Source: Nitriliruptoraceae bacterium (GTDB lineage Bacteria > Actinomycetota > Nitriliruptoria > Nitriliruptorales > Nitriliruptoraceae). From it: a DNA stretch of 57,507 bases. The stretch covers positions 1-57,507 of the forward strand of contig SLMP01000140.1 of assembly GCA_007133465.1 (NCBI GenBank). Reading direction: 5' to 3'. Below the pieces are notes generated by a model. It was given only the letters and a program-made list of their open reading frames with translations. It ran no database searches and had not been told where the DNA came from. The translations under genes and the position numbers were made by a program. This document shows, piece by piece, positions 18,125 to 28,366 of the stretch (position 1 is the first letter of the stretch; each line of letters starts with the position of its first letter).

Positions 18125-19533
18125 GGTCGTTCGCCTCCTGCTCGGTCGCCGCTGATGTCCGCGAGGACCCCGTCCAGGTGCTCCGCCCCGATCGCGTCGA
18201 GGCTCTCTCGCAGCACCTGCCACGTGACCGCTTCCTCAGCGTCCGCGCCGCTGATGCGCGCGTCCACCGCCGCGAGCAACGCGTTCGTCGGGTCGGCCGG
18301 CGACGGCGTCCCCGGTCCGGTCGGCGTCGGTACCCGATCATTCCGGGCGCCGTGCACGAGGGCGTGGTGGTGGGCGTCGGTCCCCGTCGGCGAGCCCGTC
18401 GGCCGCCGGATCGCGACGGCGGCCGCCAACGCGGTCGTCAGCGGCACCGCCGCGATCAACCCGAGCGACCCGACGACGGTCTTGACGATCTCCTCGGCGA
18501 GCACCTCGGAGTTGAGGATCTGCGCGACCGGCAGCCCGCCCGTCGAGAACAGTACGAGCAGCGCCAGCGAGGCGCCGGCGTAGGCGAGGAACAGGGTGTT
18601 GACGACCGAGGCGATGTGGTCGCGCCCGACCTTCATCGCTCGCGCGAACAGTGCCGGCCACCGGAGCCGGGGATCGGTGTCGTGCAGCGCGAACACCGTC
18701 GATGCCTGGCTGATCGTGACATCGTCGAGCACCCCGAGCGTCGCGATGATCAACCCCGCCAGCACCAGGCCCTGCAGGTCGAGCCCGGCGACCGCGAAGC
18801 GGGCGAGGACCGCCTCCTCGGACCCGAACCCGGTGATGTGGCCACGGTCGATCACGAGCAGCGCCACGCCGATGGTCGCCGCGAGCGCGCCGGCGGTGCC
18901 GACCACGGCCGACGTGGTCATCGCGTTGAACCCGTGGCTGAGGTAGAGGGTGACGATCATGATGGCCATCGCCCCCACCATGGCGACGAGCGGCGGATCG
19001 CTGCCCGCCAGGATCGCCGGCACGACGAACCGCACGACGAGGACGAGCGAGAGCCCGAGTCCGACGAGCGAGCGCAGCCCCTGCCACCGACCGATCGCCA
19101 GGACCGCCATGACGAACAGGGCGACCACCCAGCCGAGCGTCGACAGGCGCCGGAAATCGCGCAGGTAGTACTGCGGCTCGTCGCCGACGAGCACCCCTTC
19201 GACGTCGACCCGGTCACCCATCCGAGGTTCCGGGAACACCTCGAGCGAGATCGGCGCGAGCGTGTGGACCTCACCTCTGCCTGGGCCGTCCTGCAGCTCC
19301 ACCATGATCGTCGCGATCGTGGTGGGTTCGCCGGTGAGCGGGTCCGGATCCCCGGCGGCGAGCTCGACCCAGACGATCTCCGCCGCGTGGACCCGGTCCT
19401 CGTCCAACGGCGGCACGCTCGGGAGCGCCGCCGAGGGCGGCCACAGGAGCACGAGGCCGGTCAGGGTCGCGACCAGCACGACCCCGACGAGGACGAGCAG
19501 CCAGCGGTGCAGGTGTGCCGTCCGGTCCGCCAC
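18121..19533 (-). CDS. YibE/F-family multi-pass membrane protein
   Basis: 470 residues from the GTG at 19533, preceded by GAGGAGG. One N-terminal helix (about residues 10-32) is followed by an extracellular beta-rich domain of about 100 residues, then about seven helices between residues 135 and 395. The ATLGVLDDVTISQ segment is the conserved YibE/F motif. A soluble tail of about 75 residues is rich in Pro, Thr and acidic residues. The family is linked to transport, but its substrate is not established. It is coupled to the HAD gene downstream. Confidence 0.85.
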   Translation of the reverse strand: MADRTAHLHRWLLVLVGVVLVATLTGLVLLWPPSAALPSVPPLDEDRVHAAEIVWVELAAGDPDPLTGEPTTIATIMVELQDGPGRGEVHTLAPISLEVFPEPRMGDRVDVEGVLVGDEPQYYLRDFRRLSTLGWVVALFVMAVLAIGRWQGLRSLVGLGLSLVLVVRFVVPAILAGSDPPLVAMVGAMAIMIVTLYLSHGFNAMTTSAVVGTAGALAATIGVALLVIDRGHITGFGSEEAVLARFAVAGLDLQGLVLAGLIIATLGVLDDVTISQASTVFALHDTDPRLRWPALFARAMKVGRDHIASVVNTLFLAYAGASLALLVLFSTGGLPVAQILNSEVLAEEIVKTVVGSLGLIAAVPLTTALAAAVAIRRPTGSPTGTDAHHHALVHGARNDRVPTPTGPGTPSPADPTNALLAAVDARISGADAEEAVTWQVLRESLDAIGAEHLDGVLADISGDRAGGERP

Positions 19534-19692
19534 GCACGCCTCCTCGGGTCGACGGTCGAGCGGTGGGCCGTTCCGGTCGCGCACCCTACCGACGAGGCAT
19601 CCCGCCACCGGCCACCAGCTCGCGCCCAGCCGCTGCCCGTCTGGACGTCTGCGTCTCGGCCACCCGGACGCACCGACCCTCGGCGCCGGAGA

Positions 19693-20934
19693 TCACGACG
19701 GTCCGTCGGTCCGCCCCCCATCGAGGTCGTCGTCGCTGGCGAGCGCCACGACGACGTCCCGCACGAACGTCGGGGTGTCCAGCCGATCGCCGTACCGCTC
19801 GCGCAGCTGGGTCATGCGGTACCGCACGGTCTGTGGGTGGACGACGAGGTACTCGGCCACGGCACCGCGCCGGCCCTGGTGCAGGTACCAGGCACGCAGC
19901 GTCGCGGCCAGCCGCTCGGCGGTGGCGGGGCGCAGGTCGGCCAACGGTGCCAGGATCTGCACGCGCAGGTCGGCGAGCGCCTCCGGGTCGGCGCCGACCA
20001 CCAGCGCGGTCAGCCGCTGTTCGGTGTCGACCAGGACCCCGCTCTCCAGGGGAGCGAGCGCCGCGGTGCGCACGGCTCGGTCGAACGACGATGACGCGTC
20101 GGTCCAGGGCCGGGTCGGCCCGACGATGGCGGCCCGGCCCCGGAGGGCTCGCAACAGGTCGGCACGCCGGGGGGCGGCGTCGGGGACCAGCAGCGCCCCG
20201 GTCTCCGCGGGGAGGGGGCCGTCCGCGAGGTCGTCGCTGAGCACGAGGACCCGGGCGTCGAACAACGCGGTGGCGTCGTGCACCCGCGCGGCCGGGAGCA
20301 GCACCGCGGTCAACGTGGTGGGAGGGACCCACCGGGCACGTTCGGCACGGGCGGCGAGACGGTCGGCGGGTTCGCCGGCGAGCAGCGCCAGCCCGAGTTC
20401 GGCGAGGTGGCGCGCCCGGACCCGTCCGGTGGCCGCGAGTTCCGCGGCGTGACCGGCGACGCTGGCGGCCGAGAGCTCGTCGATGTAGGCGAACACGAGG
20501 GCGGCAAAGGTGGCCACGTCGGCCGCAGGCAGCCCGTGCCGGACCGCCGTGTCGGCCTGCTCGTGCCACGCGACCCGGGCACCGACCCGGTACGCCGCCA
20601 GCAGGGCGTCCACGCTGCGGTCGCTCCGCGCCTCCACCCGGCCGAGCTCGTACGCACCACGAACGGCCGCATCGAGCGCCGCGGCCGGGTCGCGGTCACC
20701 GGTTCCGGCGGCCAGGCGGAGGAACGCCGCGAGTGCCATCTGCACCCCCGAGGCGATCCCGGTCGCCATCTCCCGGCTCAGGGTGTCCCCGTACTGGGGC
20801 ACCTCCGCGGTCACCGCAGCGATCGTCCGATCGGCGACGTCCGGCACCTGCGTGTGCAGGGCCGCGATCACCTCGGGACCGAGCCCGAGGGCGCGGGCGC
20901 TCTCCGCGATCTCCGCGGCGGAACCGTGGGGCAT
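19693..20934 (-). CDS. PucR/CdaR-family transcriptional regulator
   Basis: 413 residues. The last 60 contain the PucR-type helix-turn-helix: LRAWYLHQGRRGAVAEYL, then VHPQTVRYRM and an arginine-rich recognition helix. The middle has the GGDEF-like sensory region and the first 180 residues are helical. It is divergent from an acyl-CoA synthetase gene, with 158 bases between them, so it may control that gene. The ligand is unknown. Confidence 0.88.
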   Translation of the reverse strand: MPHGSAAEIAESARALGLGPEVIAALHTQVPDVADRTIAAVTAEVPQYGDTLSREMATGIASGVQMALAAFLRLAAGTGDRDPAAALDAAVRGAYELGRVEARSDRSVDALLAAYRVGARVAWHEQADTAVRHGLPAADVATFAALVFAYIDELSAASVAGHAAELAATGRVRARHLAELGLALLAGEPADRLAARAERARWVPPTTLTAVLLPAARVHDATALFDARVLVLSDDLADGPLPAETGALLVPDAAPRRADLLRALRGRAAIVGPTRPWTDASSSFDRAVRTAALAPLESGVLVDTEQRLTALVVGADPEALADLRVQILAPLADLRPATAERLAATLRAWYLHQGRRGAVAEYLVVHPQTVRYRMTQLRERYGDRLDTPTFVRDVVVALASDDDLDGGRTDGPS

Positions 20935-21092
20935 GATCCTGTTCCCGGAGAACAGCTGATCGACGATCTCTCACCCCGATGGGGCAAGCACCTGTTCCCT
21001 CCACGGTCCATCCTAAAGGTGCGCCGGACCGTGCGCGCGCAGCGATGCCGCCGCCGCGTCCGCCCCGCCCCCCACCTCAGGAAGGCTTCGCC

Positions 21093-22958
21093 GTGCCGTC
21101 TCCCGTCACCGACGCTGCACCACCGCCCTCGTTGCACCCCCTGCGAACCGTCACCGGCCCCCCGCTGCGGACGCTTCCGGCACCGCACCTGCTCGCCGCG
21201 CTCTGGCGCTGGGCCGACCGCGAGCCGGACCGTCCGCTGCTGTCCGCACGCGACGGCGAGCACTTCCGCGCGCTGACCGCGGGCCAGGTCCGGAGCACCG
21301 TCCGGGCGCTCGCCGCCGGGCTGATCGGCCTCGGCGTCGCCCCGGGCGACCGGATCCTGCTGCTCTCGCGCACGCGCCGCGAGTGGGTGCTGCTCGATCA
21401 CGCGATCCTGGCGGCCGGAGCGGTCACGGTGCCCGTCTACGACACCGCGTCGGCGTCACAGATCGCGACGATCCTGGCCAACAGCGGCGCCCGCGTGGCC
21501 CTCGTCGAGACGGCCGAGCAGCGCGAGGTGGTGGTCCGCGCGGCGGGGAGCGCAGCAGCCCTCGACCACACCCTGGTGATCGAGGAGGGGGCGCTGGACC
21601 GCCTCCAGGCCGGTGGGGTCGCCCACGTCGACGAGGTCGATGCGCGCCTCGCCGAACTCCGAGGGGAGGACCTGGCCGCGGTGCTGTACTCGTCGGGCAC
21701 CACCGGCGAGCCGAAGGGCTGCGAGCTGACCCACGGCAACCTCACCGCCAACGTGCGCCAGACCGTCGAGCAGGTGCCGGAGCTGTTCACGCCTGGTGCT
21801 CGGACGCTCGCGTTCCTCCCGCTGGCGCACGCGCTCGGCCGGATGCAGGTGCATGCCGCGATCGACCAGGGGGTGGAGGTCGCCATCGCGACGGACCTCG
21901 ACCGGCTCACCGAGGAGCTGCCGCTGGTGCAGCCGACCTTCCTGGTCGTCGTGCCGAGGCTGCTCGAGAAGGTCTTGGCCGGGGCGCGCAGCAAGGCACA
22001 GGACGCGGGGCGCGTCAAGATCTTCGACCGCGCCATGGACATCGCGCAGCGGGTCTCGGACGGGCGCCGCAACGGCACGCGGGTCTCGCTCGGCACGAGG
22101 TTGCAGCACCGGCTGTTCGATCGGCTGGTCTACCGCCGGCTCCGCGACGCGCTCGGCGGGCAGGTCGGCGCCGTGATCTGTGGCGGAGCGGCGTTGGCCC
22201 CGGAGATCGGGCGACGCTTCGACGGCATCGGCATCCCGGTCCTGGAGGGGTTCGGCGCCACCGAGACCGCACCCATCGTCGCGGGCGGGCCGTTCGACCC
22301 CCTGCACCACGGCACGGTCGGACGCCCCTACCCGGCGACCACCATCCAACTCGCCCAGGACGGGGAGATCCTGGTCCGAGGCCCCCAGGTCTTCCGCGGC
22401 TACCGCGGTGACCCGGACGCCACCGCGGCAGCACTCCGTGACGGCTGGTACCACACCGGCGACCTCGGCGCGGTGACCGGGGACGGTCACCTGCGGATCG
22501 TCGGCCGCAAGAAGGACATCCTCATCACGGCCGGCGGCAAGAACGTCGTCCCGGGCCCGCTCGAGGACCGCATCCGCGCGCACCCGCTCGTGGAGGAATG
22601 CGTCGTGGTCGGCGAGCAGCGGCCGTACGTGACCGCCATCATCTGGCTGGACCTGGCGGCAGCAGCGCGGCTGCTCGCCGACGACGGTATGGCGACGACG
22701 GGCCCGGCGGCTGACGGCGAGGCGGGGAGCGGTCGCCTGACCCCCGAGGCCGAACGGCTGCTGCGCTCGCACCTCGACGACGCCGTCGCGGACGCCAACC
22801 GGACGGTCTCGCGCGCCGAGTCGATCGGTCGCTACACGATCGCCGACGAAGTGCTCAGCCTGGCCGCCGGGTCGCTGACGCCGACCACCAAGGTCCGTCG
22901 CGCCGTCGTGCTGGAGCACTTCGCTGCCGACATCGAACGGCTCTACGCCGCCCGCTGA
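21093..22958 (+). CDS. Long-chain fatty-acid--CoA ligase (AMP-binding)
   Basis: 621 residues from the GTG at 21093, with AGGAAGG upstream; the longer open frame from 20979 is not supported. The AMP-binding motif is YSSGTTGEPKG, the A5-type motif is GFGATET, GWYHTGDLG follows, and the C-terminal catalytic lysine region reads GGKNVVPGPLEDR. It activates fatty acids to acyl-CoA at the membrane or in the cytoplasm, in the FadD15-like group that contains bacterial long-chain enzymes. A GNAT gene follows 35 bases later. Confidence 0.92.
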   Translation: MPSPVTDAAPPPSLHPLRTVTGPPLRTLPAPHLLAALWRWADREPDRPLLSARDGEHFRALTAGQVRSTVRALAAGLIGLGVAPGDRILLLSRTRREWVLLDHAILAAGAVTVPVYDTASASQIATILANSGARVALVETAEQREVVVRAAGSAAALDHTLVIEEGALDRLQAGGVAHVDEVDARLAELRGEDLAAVLYSSGTTGEPKGCELTHGNLTANVRQTVEQVPELFTPGARTLAFLPLAHALGRMQVHAAIDQGVEVAIATDLDRLTEELPLVQPTFLVVVPRLLEKVLAGARSKAQDAGRVKIFDRAMDIAQRVSDGRRNGTRVSLGTRLQHRLFDRLVYRRLRDALGGQVGAVICGGAALAPEIGRRFDGIGIPVLEGFGATETAPIVAGGPFDPLHHGTVGRPYPATTIQLAQDGEILVRGPQVFRGYRGDPDATAAALRDGWYHTGDLGAVTGDGHLRIVGRKKDILITAGGKNVVPGPLEDRIRAHPLVEECVVVGEQRPYVTAIIWLDLAAAARLLADDGMATTGPAADGEAGSGRLTPEAERLLRSHLDDAVADANRTVSRAESIGRYTIADEVLSLAAGSLTPTTKVRRAVVLEHFAADIERLYAAR

Positions 22959-22993
22959 CGGATGACGACCAGACCCCCCGAGGAGGCTCGACC

Positions 22994-23869
22994 ATGACGA
23001 CACGATCCGCGACCGCCCCGTCGCACCTCGCTCCCGAGGTGGTGGCTCCCGGCGGGTGGCAGCGTCACCCGACACTCCGCGACGGGACCGCGATCCTGCT
23101 GCGCCAGATCCGGCCGGAGGACCGTGACCGGCTCGCGGCGGGACTGCGCGAGCTCTCATCCGCCTCCCGTTACCTGCGCTTCCACGAGGACCTGGCCGAG
23201 TTCACCCCGGAGCAGCTGACCTACCTCACCGAGGTCGACCACGTCGATCACGAGGCGATCGTCGCGATCGACCTCGACCGGCCGGGCCAGCCGGGGATCG
23301 GGGTCGCCCGCTTCATCCGTGACCCCTACGAGCGGCAGGTCGCGGAGGCGGCGGTCACCGTCGCCGACCGGTACCAGGGGCAGGGGGCCGCGACCCTGCT
23401 CCTCGGCGCGCTCGCCGCCCGAGCACGCGAGGAGGGCATCACGGTGTTCCGCCATTTCGTGCTCACCCGCAACGCCGCGATGCTGGAGGTCTTCGACCAC
23501 CTCGGCGCGTCCCGCGAGCTGGAGGCCGACGGCCTGTGGCGGGTCGACCTGGCGCTGCCGAAACGAGCCAGTGACCTGCCCGACTCACCCGCTGGTCGGG
23601 CGTTCCTTGCAGCCGCGAAGGAACGGTTCCGGTGCACCGACCTGCTCCGTCCGGTGCACCGCCTGCTGCCCTTCGGTGCGGCGTCCCACCCGGACCAGCT
23701 CGTCGCCTGGGAGGAGCCGGAGGAGCGTGGCGACGACCTCGCCCGGTGGCTCGCCGACCGCGATCACCGCGCGATCCAGTGGCCCGGGGCGATGCCCTCC
23801 GACCACCCGAGTGAGGGCAGCGCCGGCGAGCACGTCGCAGACGGGGCGCGTGGGCCAAGGAGGACGTGA
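22994..23869 (+). CDS. GNAT-family N-acetyltransferase
   Basis: 291 residues. The GNAT core runs from about residue 28 to 185, with the acetyl-CoA loop in VADRYQGQGAATLL and RNAAMLEVFDHLGASRE near its end. This type resembles the acetyltransferase domain of protein-acetylating enzymes of the Pat group. The ATG is preceded by GAGGAGG. The last five codons and the stop lie inside a duplicated tRNA-Ile 3' end (23850-23880), so the C-terminus was probably changed by the insertion event. Confidence 0.85.
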   Translation: MTTRSATAPSHLAPEVVAPGGWQRHPTLRDGTAILLRQIRPEDRDRLAAGLRELSSASRYLRFHEDLAEFTPEQLTYLTEVDHVDHEAIVAIDLDRPGQPGIGVARFIRDPYERQVAEAAVTVADRYQGQGAATLLLGALAARAREEGITVFRHFVLTRNAAMLEVFDHLGASRELEADGLWRVDLALPKRASDLPDSPAGRAFLAAAKERFRCTDLLRPVHRLLPFGAASHPDQLVAWEEPEERGDDLARWLADRDHRAIQWPGAMPSDHPSEGSAGEHVADGARGPRRT

Positions 23870-23880
23870 CCTCCGACCTC
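23850..23880 (+). repeat. Partial copy of the tRNA-Ile 3' end (att-like repeat, left)
   Basis: This matches 24778-24809 in the same orientation. The acceptor and most of the T arm are present: an identical 16-base block, then one substitution and one missing base, then CCTCCGACCTC. The T-loop is broken and there is no anticodon arm, so it is not a tRNA gene. It looks like the remnant of an attachment-site duplication. Confidence 0.75.
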
Positions 23881-23937
23881 CCAGCCCATGCCGCCGCGTC
23901 TCGGCAGCGTGCGGTTGGGAGCGAGCCTCCCCCAGCG

Positions 23938-23956
23938 GTATCACGCGTGATACAGT
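23938..23956 (+). promoter_or_regulatory. Palindromic operator and extended -10 of the antitoxin gene
   Basis: GTATCACGCGTGATAC (23938-23953) is a perfect 16-base palindrome. TG-A-TACAGT (23948-23956) forms an extended -10 element inside and just after it. The ATG lies seven bases after the -10, with no Shine-Dalgarno, so the transcript is probably leaderless. An autorepressor would sit directly on the -10. Confidence 0.6.
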
Positions 23957-23963
23957 CCGTTCC

Positions 23964-24206
23964 ATGAGCGCACCCGAGGTCAGCATCCGTGAGCTCCGCA
24001 ACCACGGCGGCGACGTGGTCGATCGTGTGGCGGCCGGAGAACGCCTCACGGTGACCCGGTCAGGCAAGCCGGTCGCTGAGCTCCACCCGGTGGGTCGACC
24101 GGCCGTCAAGGCGGAGGTTCTGCTCGAGCGGTGGCGCCGTCTTCCTCACCTCGCTTCTGACCGGCTTCGCGAGGACCTGGACGAGCTCCTCGACCCGTCG
24201 CTGTGA
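23964..24206 (+). CDS. Phd/YefM-family antitoxin
   Basis: 80 residues. The N-terminal Phd/YefM fold is clear: VSIRELRNHGGDVVDRVAAGERLTV then TRSGKPVAEL. The C-terminal 30 residues are charged and helical and should wrap the toxin. The frame is open upstream in the GNAT region, but the ATG at 23964 fits the family start and the promoter. The gene overlaps the toxin start by four bases. It should neutralise the PIN toxin and repress its own promoter through the palindrome at 23938. Confidence 0.88.
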   Translation: MSAPEVSIRELRNHGGDVVDRVAAGERLTVTRSGKPVAELHPVGRPAVKAEVLLERWRRLPHLASDRLREDLDELLDPSL

Positions 24207-24643
24207 CGACGCCGGAGGACCGGCCGGCACGCGGCCTGTTGGACACCAGCACGCTGATCCTGCTGCCGCAGCTCCGGGAGGCCACGGCGCTGCCTGTCGA
24301 ACCGCTCATCTCGACCATCACGCTGGCAGAGCTGTCCGTCGGTCCCCTCGTTGCTCGCACGGAGCCCGAACGAGCCGCGCGGCAAGCCCACCTGCAGCAG
24401 GCCGAAGCCGACTTCGACCCCCTGCCCTTCGATGCGGCTGCGGCGCGGGCGTTCGGCCAGATCGCGGCCTCCCTGCGCCGGGCCGGACGCAAGCCCGCGG
24501 CGCGGTCCTACGACGCGATGATCGCGGCGGTCGCGGTCGCGAAGGACCTGCCGCTCTACACCTGCAACCCCGGCGACTTCGCCGCCATCGAGCAACTCCA
24601 CGTCATCGACGTGCCCCACCCTGGCACCCGATCACGGCATTGA
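24203..24643 (+). CDS. vapC: PIN-domain toxin (VapC family)
   Basis: 146 residues from the GTG at 24203, overlapping the antitoxin stop. The acidic residues of the PIN ribonuclease site are visible: Asp in LLDTSTLI, Glu in TLAELSVGP, and two Asp in the YDAMIAAVA and NPGDFAAI segments. VapC toxins cleave RNA, often tRNA. A chromosomal module between tRNA-derived repeats suggests that it stabilised a former mobile segment. Confidence 0.88.
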   Translation: MTTPEDRPARGLLDTSTLILLPQLREATALPVEPLISTITLAELSVGPLVARTEPERAARQAHLQQAEADFDPLPFDAAAARAFGQIAASLRRAGRKPAARSYDAMIAAVAVAKDLPLYTCNPGDFAAIEQLHVIDVPHPGTRSRH

Positions 24644-24777
24644 ACTGAGACGAGCCCTCGGGCACGTCCGATCGCTCGTCATGGCGGAAACGCCCGTAGG
24701 AGACCCCGCCGGGTCTGCGCCATCGGCCGCGGTCGTGCGCGTGCGCGGGCCGTCACGCTGACCTGCGGAAAGGCACG

Positions 24778-24853
<76 letters not shown>

Positions 24854-24965
24854 GGACCTTCCACGGCCTCGGCCGCGGCGCGGCAGCGTAGCGAGCAGCC
24901 GCCGAGGTGGCGAACGAGGCCACCTGCCGGGCGATCGGGCACCGCAGGGGACCGCCGCCGCGCGG

Positions 24966-25535
24966 TCACCGTTCGGCGAACAGCTCGTCGCCGTCGCTGC
25001 GGCTGGGCACGGAGGGGTCGGGGACGCGTGAGGCCTCGAGGGCGGGGCCGTTCGCCGTTGCCGGGCGCTGTTGGGGCTGGGTCGTCGAGACGTCCGCGCG
25101 TGGCGGCGACGGCGGCCGGCTGATCGGTCCCGAGCCCGGCCCCGACGCCGCAGCCTGCGCGACGCGGTTGGATCCCGGTTCGGTGCGCAGGGGCGTGTCG
25201 TCCACCACCCCGAGCACGATCCCGCCGGTGAGGTCCGCGATCAGGTTGTGCAGGAACGCGAGGAAGACCAACACCGCCGTCTGGACCACGGCCCACAGCA
25301 ACCCGAGCAGCAGCAAGGCCTGGAACAGCCCCGAGGCCGACACCGCACAGCTGGCGAAGCCGACCTCGAGTGCGATCTCGCAGGCCTGCTCGACCAGCTC
25401 GAGGCGATCGACGATGAACCAGACGACGCCCATGACGAGCAGGAAGACCGCCAGCAGCACGAGGTTCGCGACGGCCCCGAACTTCAGCACCGACCAGGGG
25501 TCGAGGCGCTTGATGGCCATGCGGCGACGAGCCAC
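24966..25535 (-). CDS. DUF3566 membrane protein
   Basis: 189 residues. The start MARRRMAIKRLDPWSVLKFG is typical of DUF3566, the family of Rv0007-like proteins encoded next to gyrA across actinobacteria. Two or three membrane helices lie between residues 20 and 110. The 75-residue tail is Pro/Ser/Gln-rich and disordered. Its function is unknown; the conserved position suggests a role near cell division or the envelope. It follows gyrA by 26 bases. Confidence 0.88.
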   Translation of the reverse strand: MARRRMAIKRLDPWSVLKFGAVANLVLLAVFLLVMGVVWFIVDRLELVEQACEIALEVGFASCAVSASGLFQALLLLGLLWAVVQTAVLVFLAFLHNLIADLTGGIVLGVVDDTPLRTEPGSNRVAQAAASGPGSGPISRPPSPPRADVSTTQPQQRPATANGPALEASRVPDPSVPSRSDGDELFAER

Positions 25536-25561
25536 GGCATCTCCTGACAGGCACGAGGATG

Positions 25562-28294
25562 CTACTGGTCCTCGTCGGATTCGGGGTCGGTGCGGTTCCG
25601 GTCGCGTGCCCCGTGTTCGCTGCCGCCGGGGTCACCAGACGGCTCGGCGAGATCGTTCGGCGAGATCCCGGAGGTCGCCGGGCCGGCCGTCGTCGGGCCA
25701 GTGGTGAGCGGGTCTGTCGTCGGCTCCGGCTCGTCCACCTCGTCCTCGAGCACCATCGCGACCCCGATCACGCTGGCGTGTTGACCCGGGCGCATCAGCG
25801 ACACCCCCTGGGTGTCCCGACCCAGCGGTCGCACGTCCGCGAGGTCCATGCGGATCAGGGTGCCGGTGTCGGTCACGAGCAGGATCTCCGCCTCGTAGGG
25901 CACGACGAGCGCGCCTGCCAGCCGCCCACGGGCCGGGGTCACGCGGGCGGCGATGCGCCCGCGCCCGCCGCGGTGCTGGACCGTGAACTGCTCGAGCATC
26001 GTGCGCTTGCCGAAGCCGCGCTGCGTGACGACGAGCAGGTACCGGTCCTGGTCCTCCTCCTCGTTCGGTACGGCGGCCATCGCGAGCACCTCGTCCCCCG
26101 TGTCGAGGCGCATGCCACGCACCCCTGCGGCGGTGCGGCCCATCGCGCGGACATCGCTCTCCGGGAACCGGATCGCGAGCCCGCCGCGCGAGACCAGCAT
26201 GAGGTCACGACTCCCGTGGGTGACGGCGACGCCGATCAGCTCGTCGTCCAGCCGCAGGTCGATCGCGATCAGCACGCTGCGGGGGGAGTCGAAGGCTGCC
26301 AGCCGCGTGCGCTTCACCGTGCCGCGCCTGGTCGCGAAGACGAGGTAGCGATCCGCGTCGAACTCCTGCAGCGCCATCATCGCGGCGACGGTCTCGCCCT
26401 GCTCGAGCGCGAGGCCAGGCACGTTCGCGACGTACACGCCCTTGGCCGCGCGCGACTTCTCCGGCACCTGGTAGGTCTTGATGCGGTAGACCCGCCCCCG
26501 GTTGGTGAACACCAGCAGGTGGTCGTGGGTCGAGCAGGTCAGCAGCACGGCGACGAGGTCGTCCTCCTTCATGTCCGTGCCGCGCACGCCGCGGCCGCCG
26601 CGCCGCTGGGTGCGGAACGCGTCGACCGGGGTGCGCTTGACGTAGCCGGCGCGGGTCAGGGTGACGACGACGTCGTCGACCGGGATGAGGTCCTCGACGG
26701 TCATCGCGCCGTCGTCGGGGATGATGCGCGAGCGCCGCTCGTCACCGAACCGGTTGCGGATCTCCGCGAGCTCGTCCTTGATGATGGCGCGGATCCGCGC
26801 CGGGTCGGCCAGGATCGCCTCGAGCTCGGCGATCAACGCGACGAGCTCGTCGTGCTCGTCCTGGATCCGCTGGCGCTCGAGCGCCGCGAGCCGACGCAGC
26901 TGCATGTCGAGGATCGCCTGCGCCTGCACCTCGGAGAGCTCGAAGCGGGTCATCAACTCGCCCTTGGCGACGTCCGCCGAGGCACTGCCGCGGATCAGCT
27001 CGATGATCTCGTCGATGTGGTCGAGCGCGATCAGCAGGCCGGCGAGGACGTGCGCCCGCTCCTGCGCCTTGCGCAGCCGGTAGCGGGTCCGCCGGGTGAT
27101 GACGTCGACCTGGTGGGCGACGTAGTGGGTCAGCGCCTGGTCGAGCGTGAGCGTGCGCGGGATCCCGTCGACCAGCGCGAGGAGGTTGACCCCGAAGCTG
27201 TCCTGCAGCTGGGTGTGCTTGTAGAGCTGGTTGAGTACGACCTGGGCGTTCGCGTCGCGCTTGAGGTCGATGACGATGCGCATGCCTTCACGCGACGACT
27301 CGTCACGCAGGTCCGCGATCCCGGTGATCACCTTGGTGTTGACCAGCTGAGCGATCTTCTGGGTCAGGGTGGCCTTGTTGACCATGTAGGGGATCTCGGT
27401 GACCACGATGCGCTCGCGATCGCGACCACGTTCGGGCTCCTCGATCGTGCACACCGCGCGGACCTTGATGGAGCCGCGCCCGGTCGTGTAGGCGTCGTAC
27501 GCGCCCTGGTTGCCGAGGATCAGCCCGCCGGTCGGGAAGTCCGGCGCCGGCAGGTAGCCCATCAGGTCGACGGCCGTCAGCGTCGGCTCGTCGATCAGCG
27601 CGACGGTGGCGTCGATCAGCTCGCGGAGGTTGTGGGGCGGGATGTTGGTGGCCATCCCGACCGCGATGCCGGTCGCCCCGTTGGCCAGCAGGTTCGGGAA
27701 CCGGGCCGGCAGGACGACCGGCTCCTCCTCGTAGCCGTCGTAGTTCGGGACGCGGTCGACGGTCTCCTCGTCGATGTCGCGCAGCAGCTCCATCGCGAGC
27801 CGGGAAAGGCGGGCCTCGGTGTAGCGCATGGCGGCGGCCGGGTCGCCGTCGACCGACCCGAAGTTGCCGTGCCCGTCGATCAGCTCGTAGCGGATCGAGA
27901 AGTCCTGGCCCATCCGCACGAGCGCGTCGTAGATCGCCGAGTCGCCGTGCGGGTGGTACTTCTTCATCACGTCGCCGACGGCGGACGCGCACTTGCGGTA
28001 CGGCCGGTCCGGGCGCAGGCCGGTCTCGTCCATCGAGTACAGGATCCGCCGGTGGACCGGCTTCAACCCGTCCCGGACATCCGGCAGGGCGCGGCCGACG
28101 ATCACCGACATGGCGTAGTCGAGGTAGGACGAGCGCATCTCGTCCTCGATCACGACGGGCTCCACGCGGGCGGCGAGCACGCCACCGGTCTCGTCCAGCG
28201 GCGTGCCGTCCTCGGCTCGCGCGATCGGGTCGCCCGGAGTGGGTTCCGGCGTGCCGGGGACGGGGGGGTCGGTGGGAGGCAGCTCGTCGGGCAC
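25562..28294 (-). CDS. gyrA: DNA gyrase subunit A
   Basis: 910 residues from the GTG at 28294, with AAGGA eight bases upstream. The first 40 residues are a Pro/Asp/Glu-rich extension not found in E. coli GyrA. The winged-helix domain contains the quinolone-resistance region [15 protein letters not shown], with wild-type Ser and Asp, and the catalytic tyrosine Y158 in AMRYTEARL. The C-terminal beta-pinwheel has its GyrA box in [11 protein letters not shown] 60-residue acidic tail ends the protein. It forms gyrase with GyrB. Confidence 0.98.
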   Translation of the reverse strand: MPDELPPTDPPVPGTPEPTPGDPIARAEDGTPLDETGGVLAARVEPVVIEDEMRSSYLDYAMSVIVGRALPDVRDGLKPVHRRILYSMDETGLRPDRPYRKCASAVGDVMKKYHPHGDSAIYDALVRMGQDFSIRYELIDGHGNFGSVDGDPAAAMRYTEARLSRLAMELLRDIDEETVDRVPNYDGYEEEPVVLPARFPNLLANGATGIAVGMATNIPPHNLRELIDATVALIDEPTLTAVDLMGYLPAPDFPTGGLILGNQGAYDAYTTGRGSIKVRAVCTIEEPERGRDRERIVVTEIPYMVNKATLTQKIAQLVNTKVITGIADLRDESSREGMRIVIDLKRDANAQVVLNQLYKHTQLQDSFGVNLLALVDGIPRTLTLDQALTHYVAHQVDVITRRTRYRLRKAQERAHVLAGLLIALDHIDEIIELIRGSASADVAKGELMTRFELSEVQAQAILDMQLRRLAALERQRIQDEHDELVALIAELEAILADPARIRAIIKDELAEIRNRFGDERRSRIIPDDGAMTVEDLIPVDDVVVTLTRAGYVKRTPVDAFRTQRRGGRGVRGTDMKEDDLVAVLLTCSTHDHLLVFTNRGRVYRIKTYQVPEKSRAAKGVYVANVPGLALEQGETVAAMMALQEFDADRYLVFATRRGTVKRTRLAAFDSPRSVLIAIDLRLDDELIGVAVTHGSRDLMLVSRGGLAIRFPESDVRAMGRTAAGVRGMRLDTGDEVLAMAAVPNEEEDQDRYLLVVTQRGFGKRTMLEQFTVQHRGGRGRIAARVTPARGRLAGALVVPYEAEILLVTDTGTLIRMDLADVRPLGRDTQGVSLMRPGQHASVIGVAMVLEDEVDEPEPTTDPLTTGPTTAGPATSGISPNDLAEPSGDPGGSEHGARDRNRTDPESDEDQ

Positions 28295-28366
28295 GTGGCG
28301 GTCCTTGTCGGATCACGGTGGGACGGTGGTGGCGGGGCGGTCGCCGGGGGAGACCGGCGGAGGGGG

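Noticed and set aside
20979-21092. N-terminal extension of the acyl-CoA synthetase
   Set aside because: The frame is open, but the extension is Pro/Arg-rich without similarity and AGGAAGG precedes the GTG at 21093.
23850-23880. Second tRNA gene
   Set aside because: Only the 3' portion is present, the T-loop has a substitution and a missing base, and there is no anticodon or D arm.
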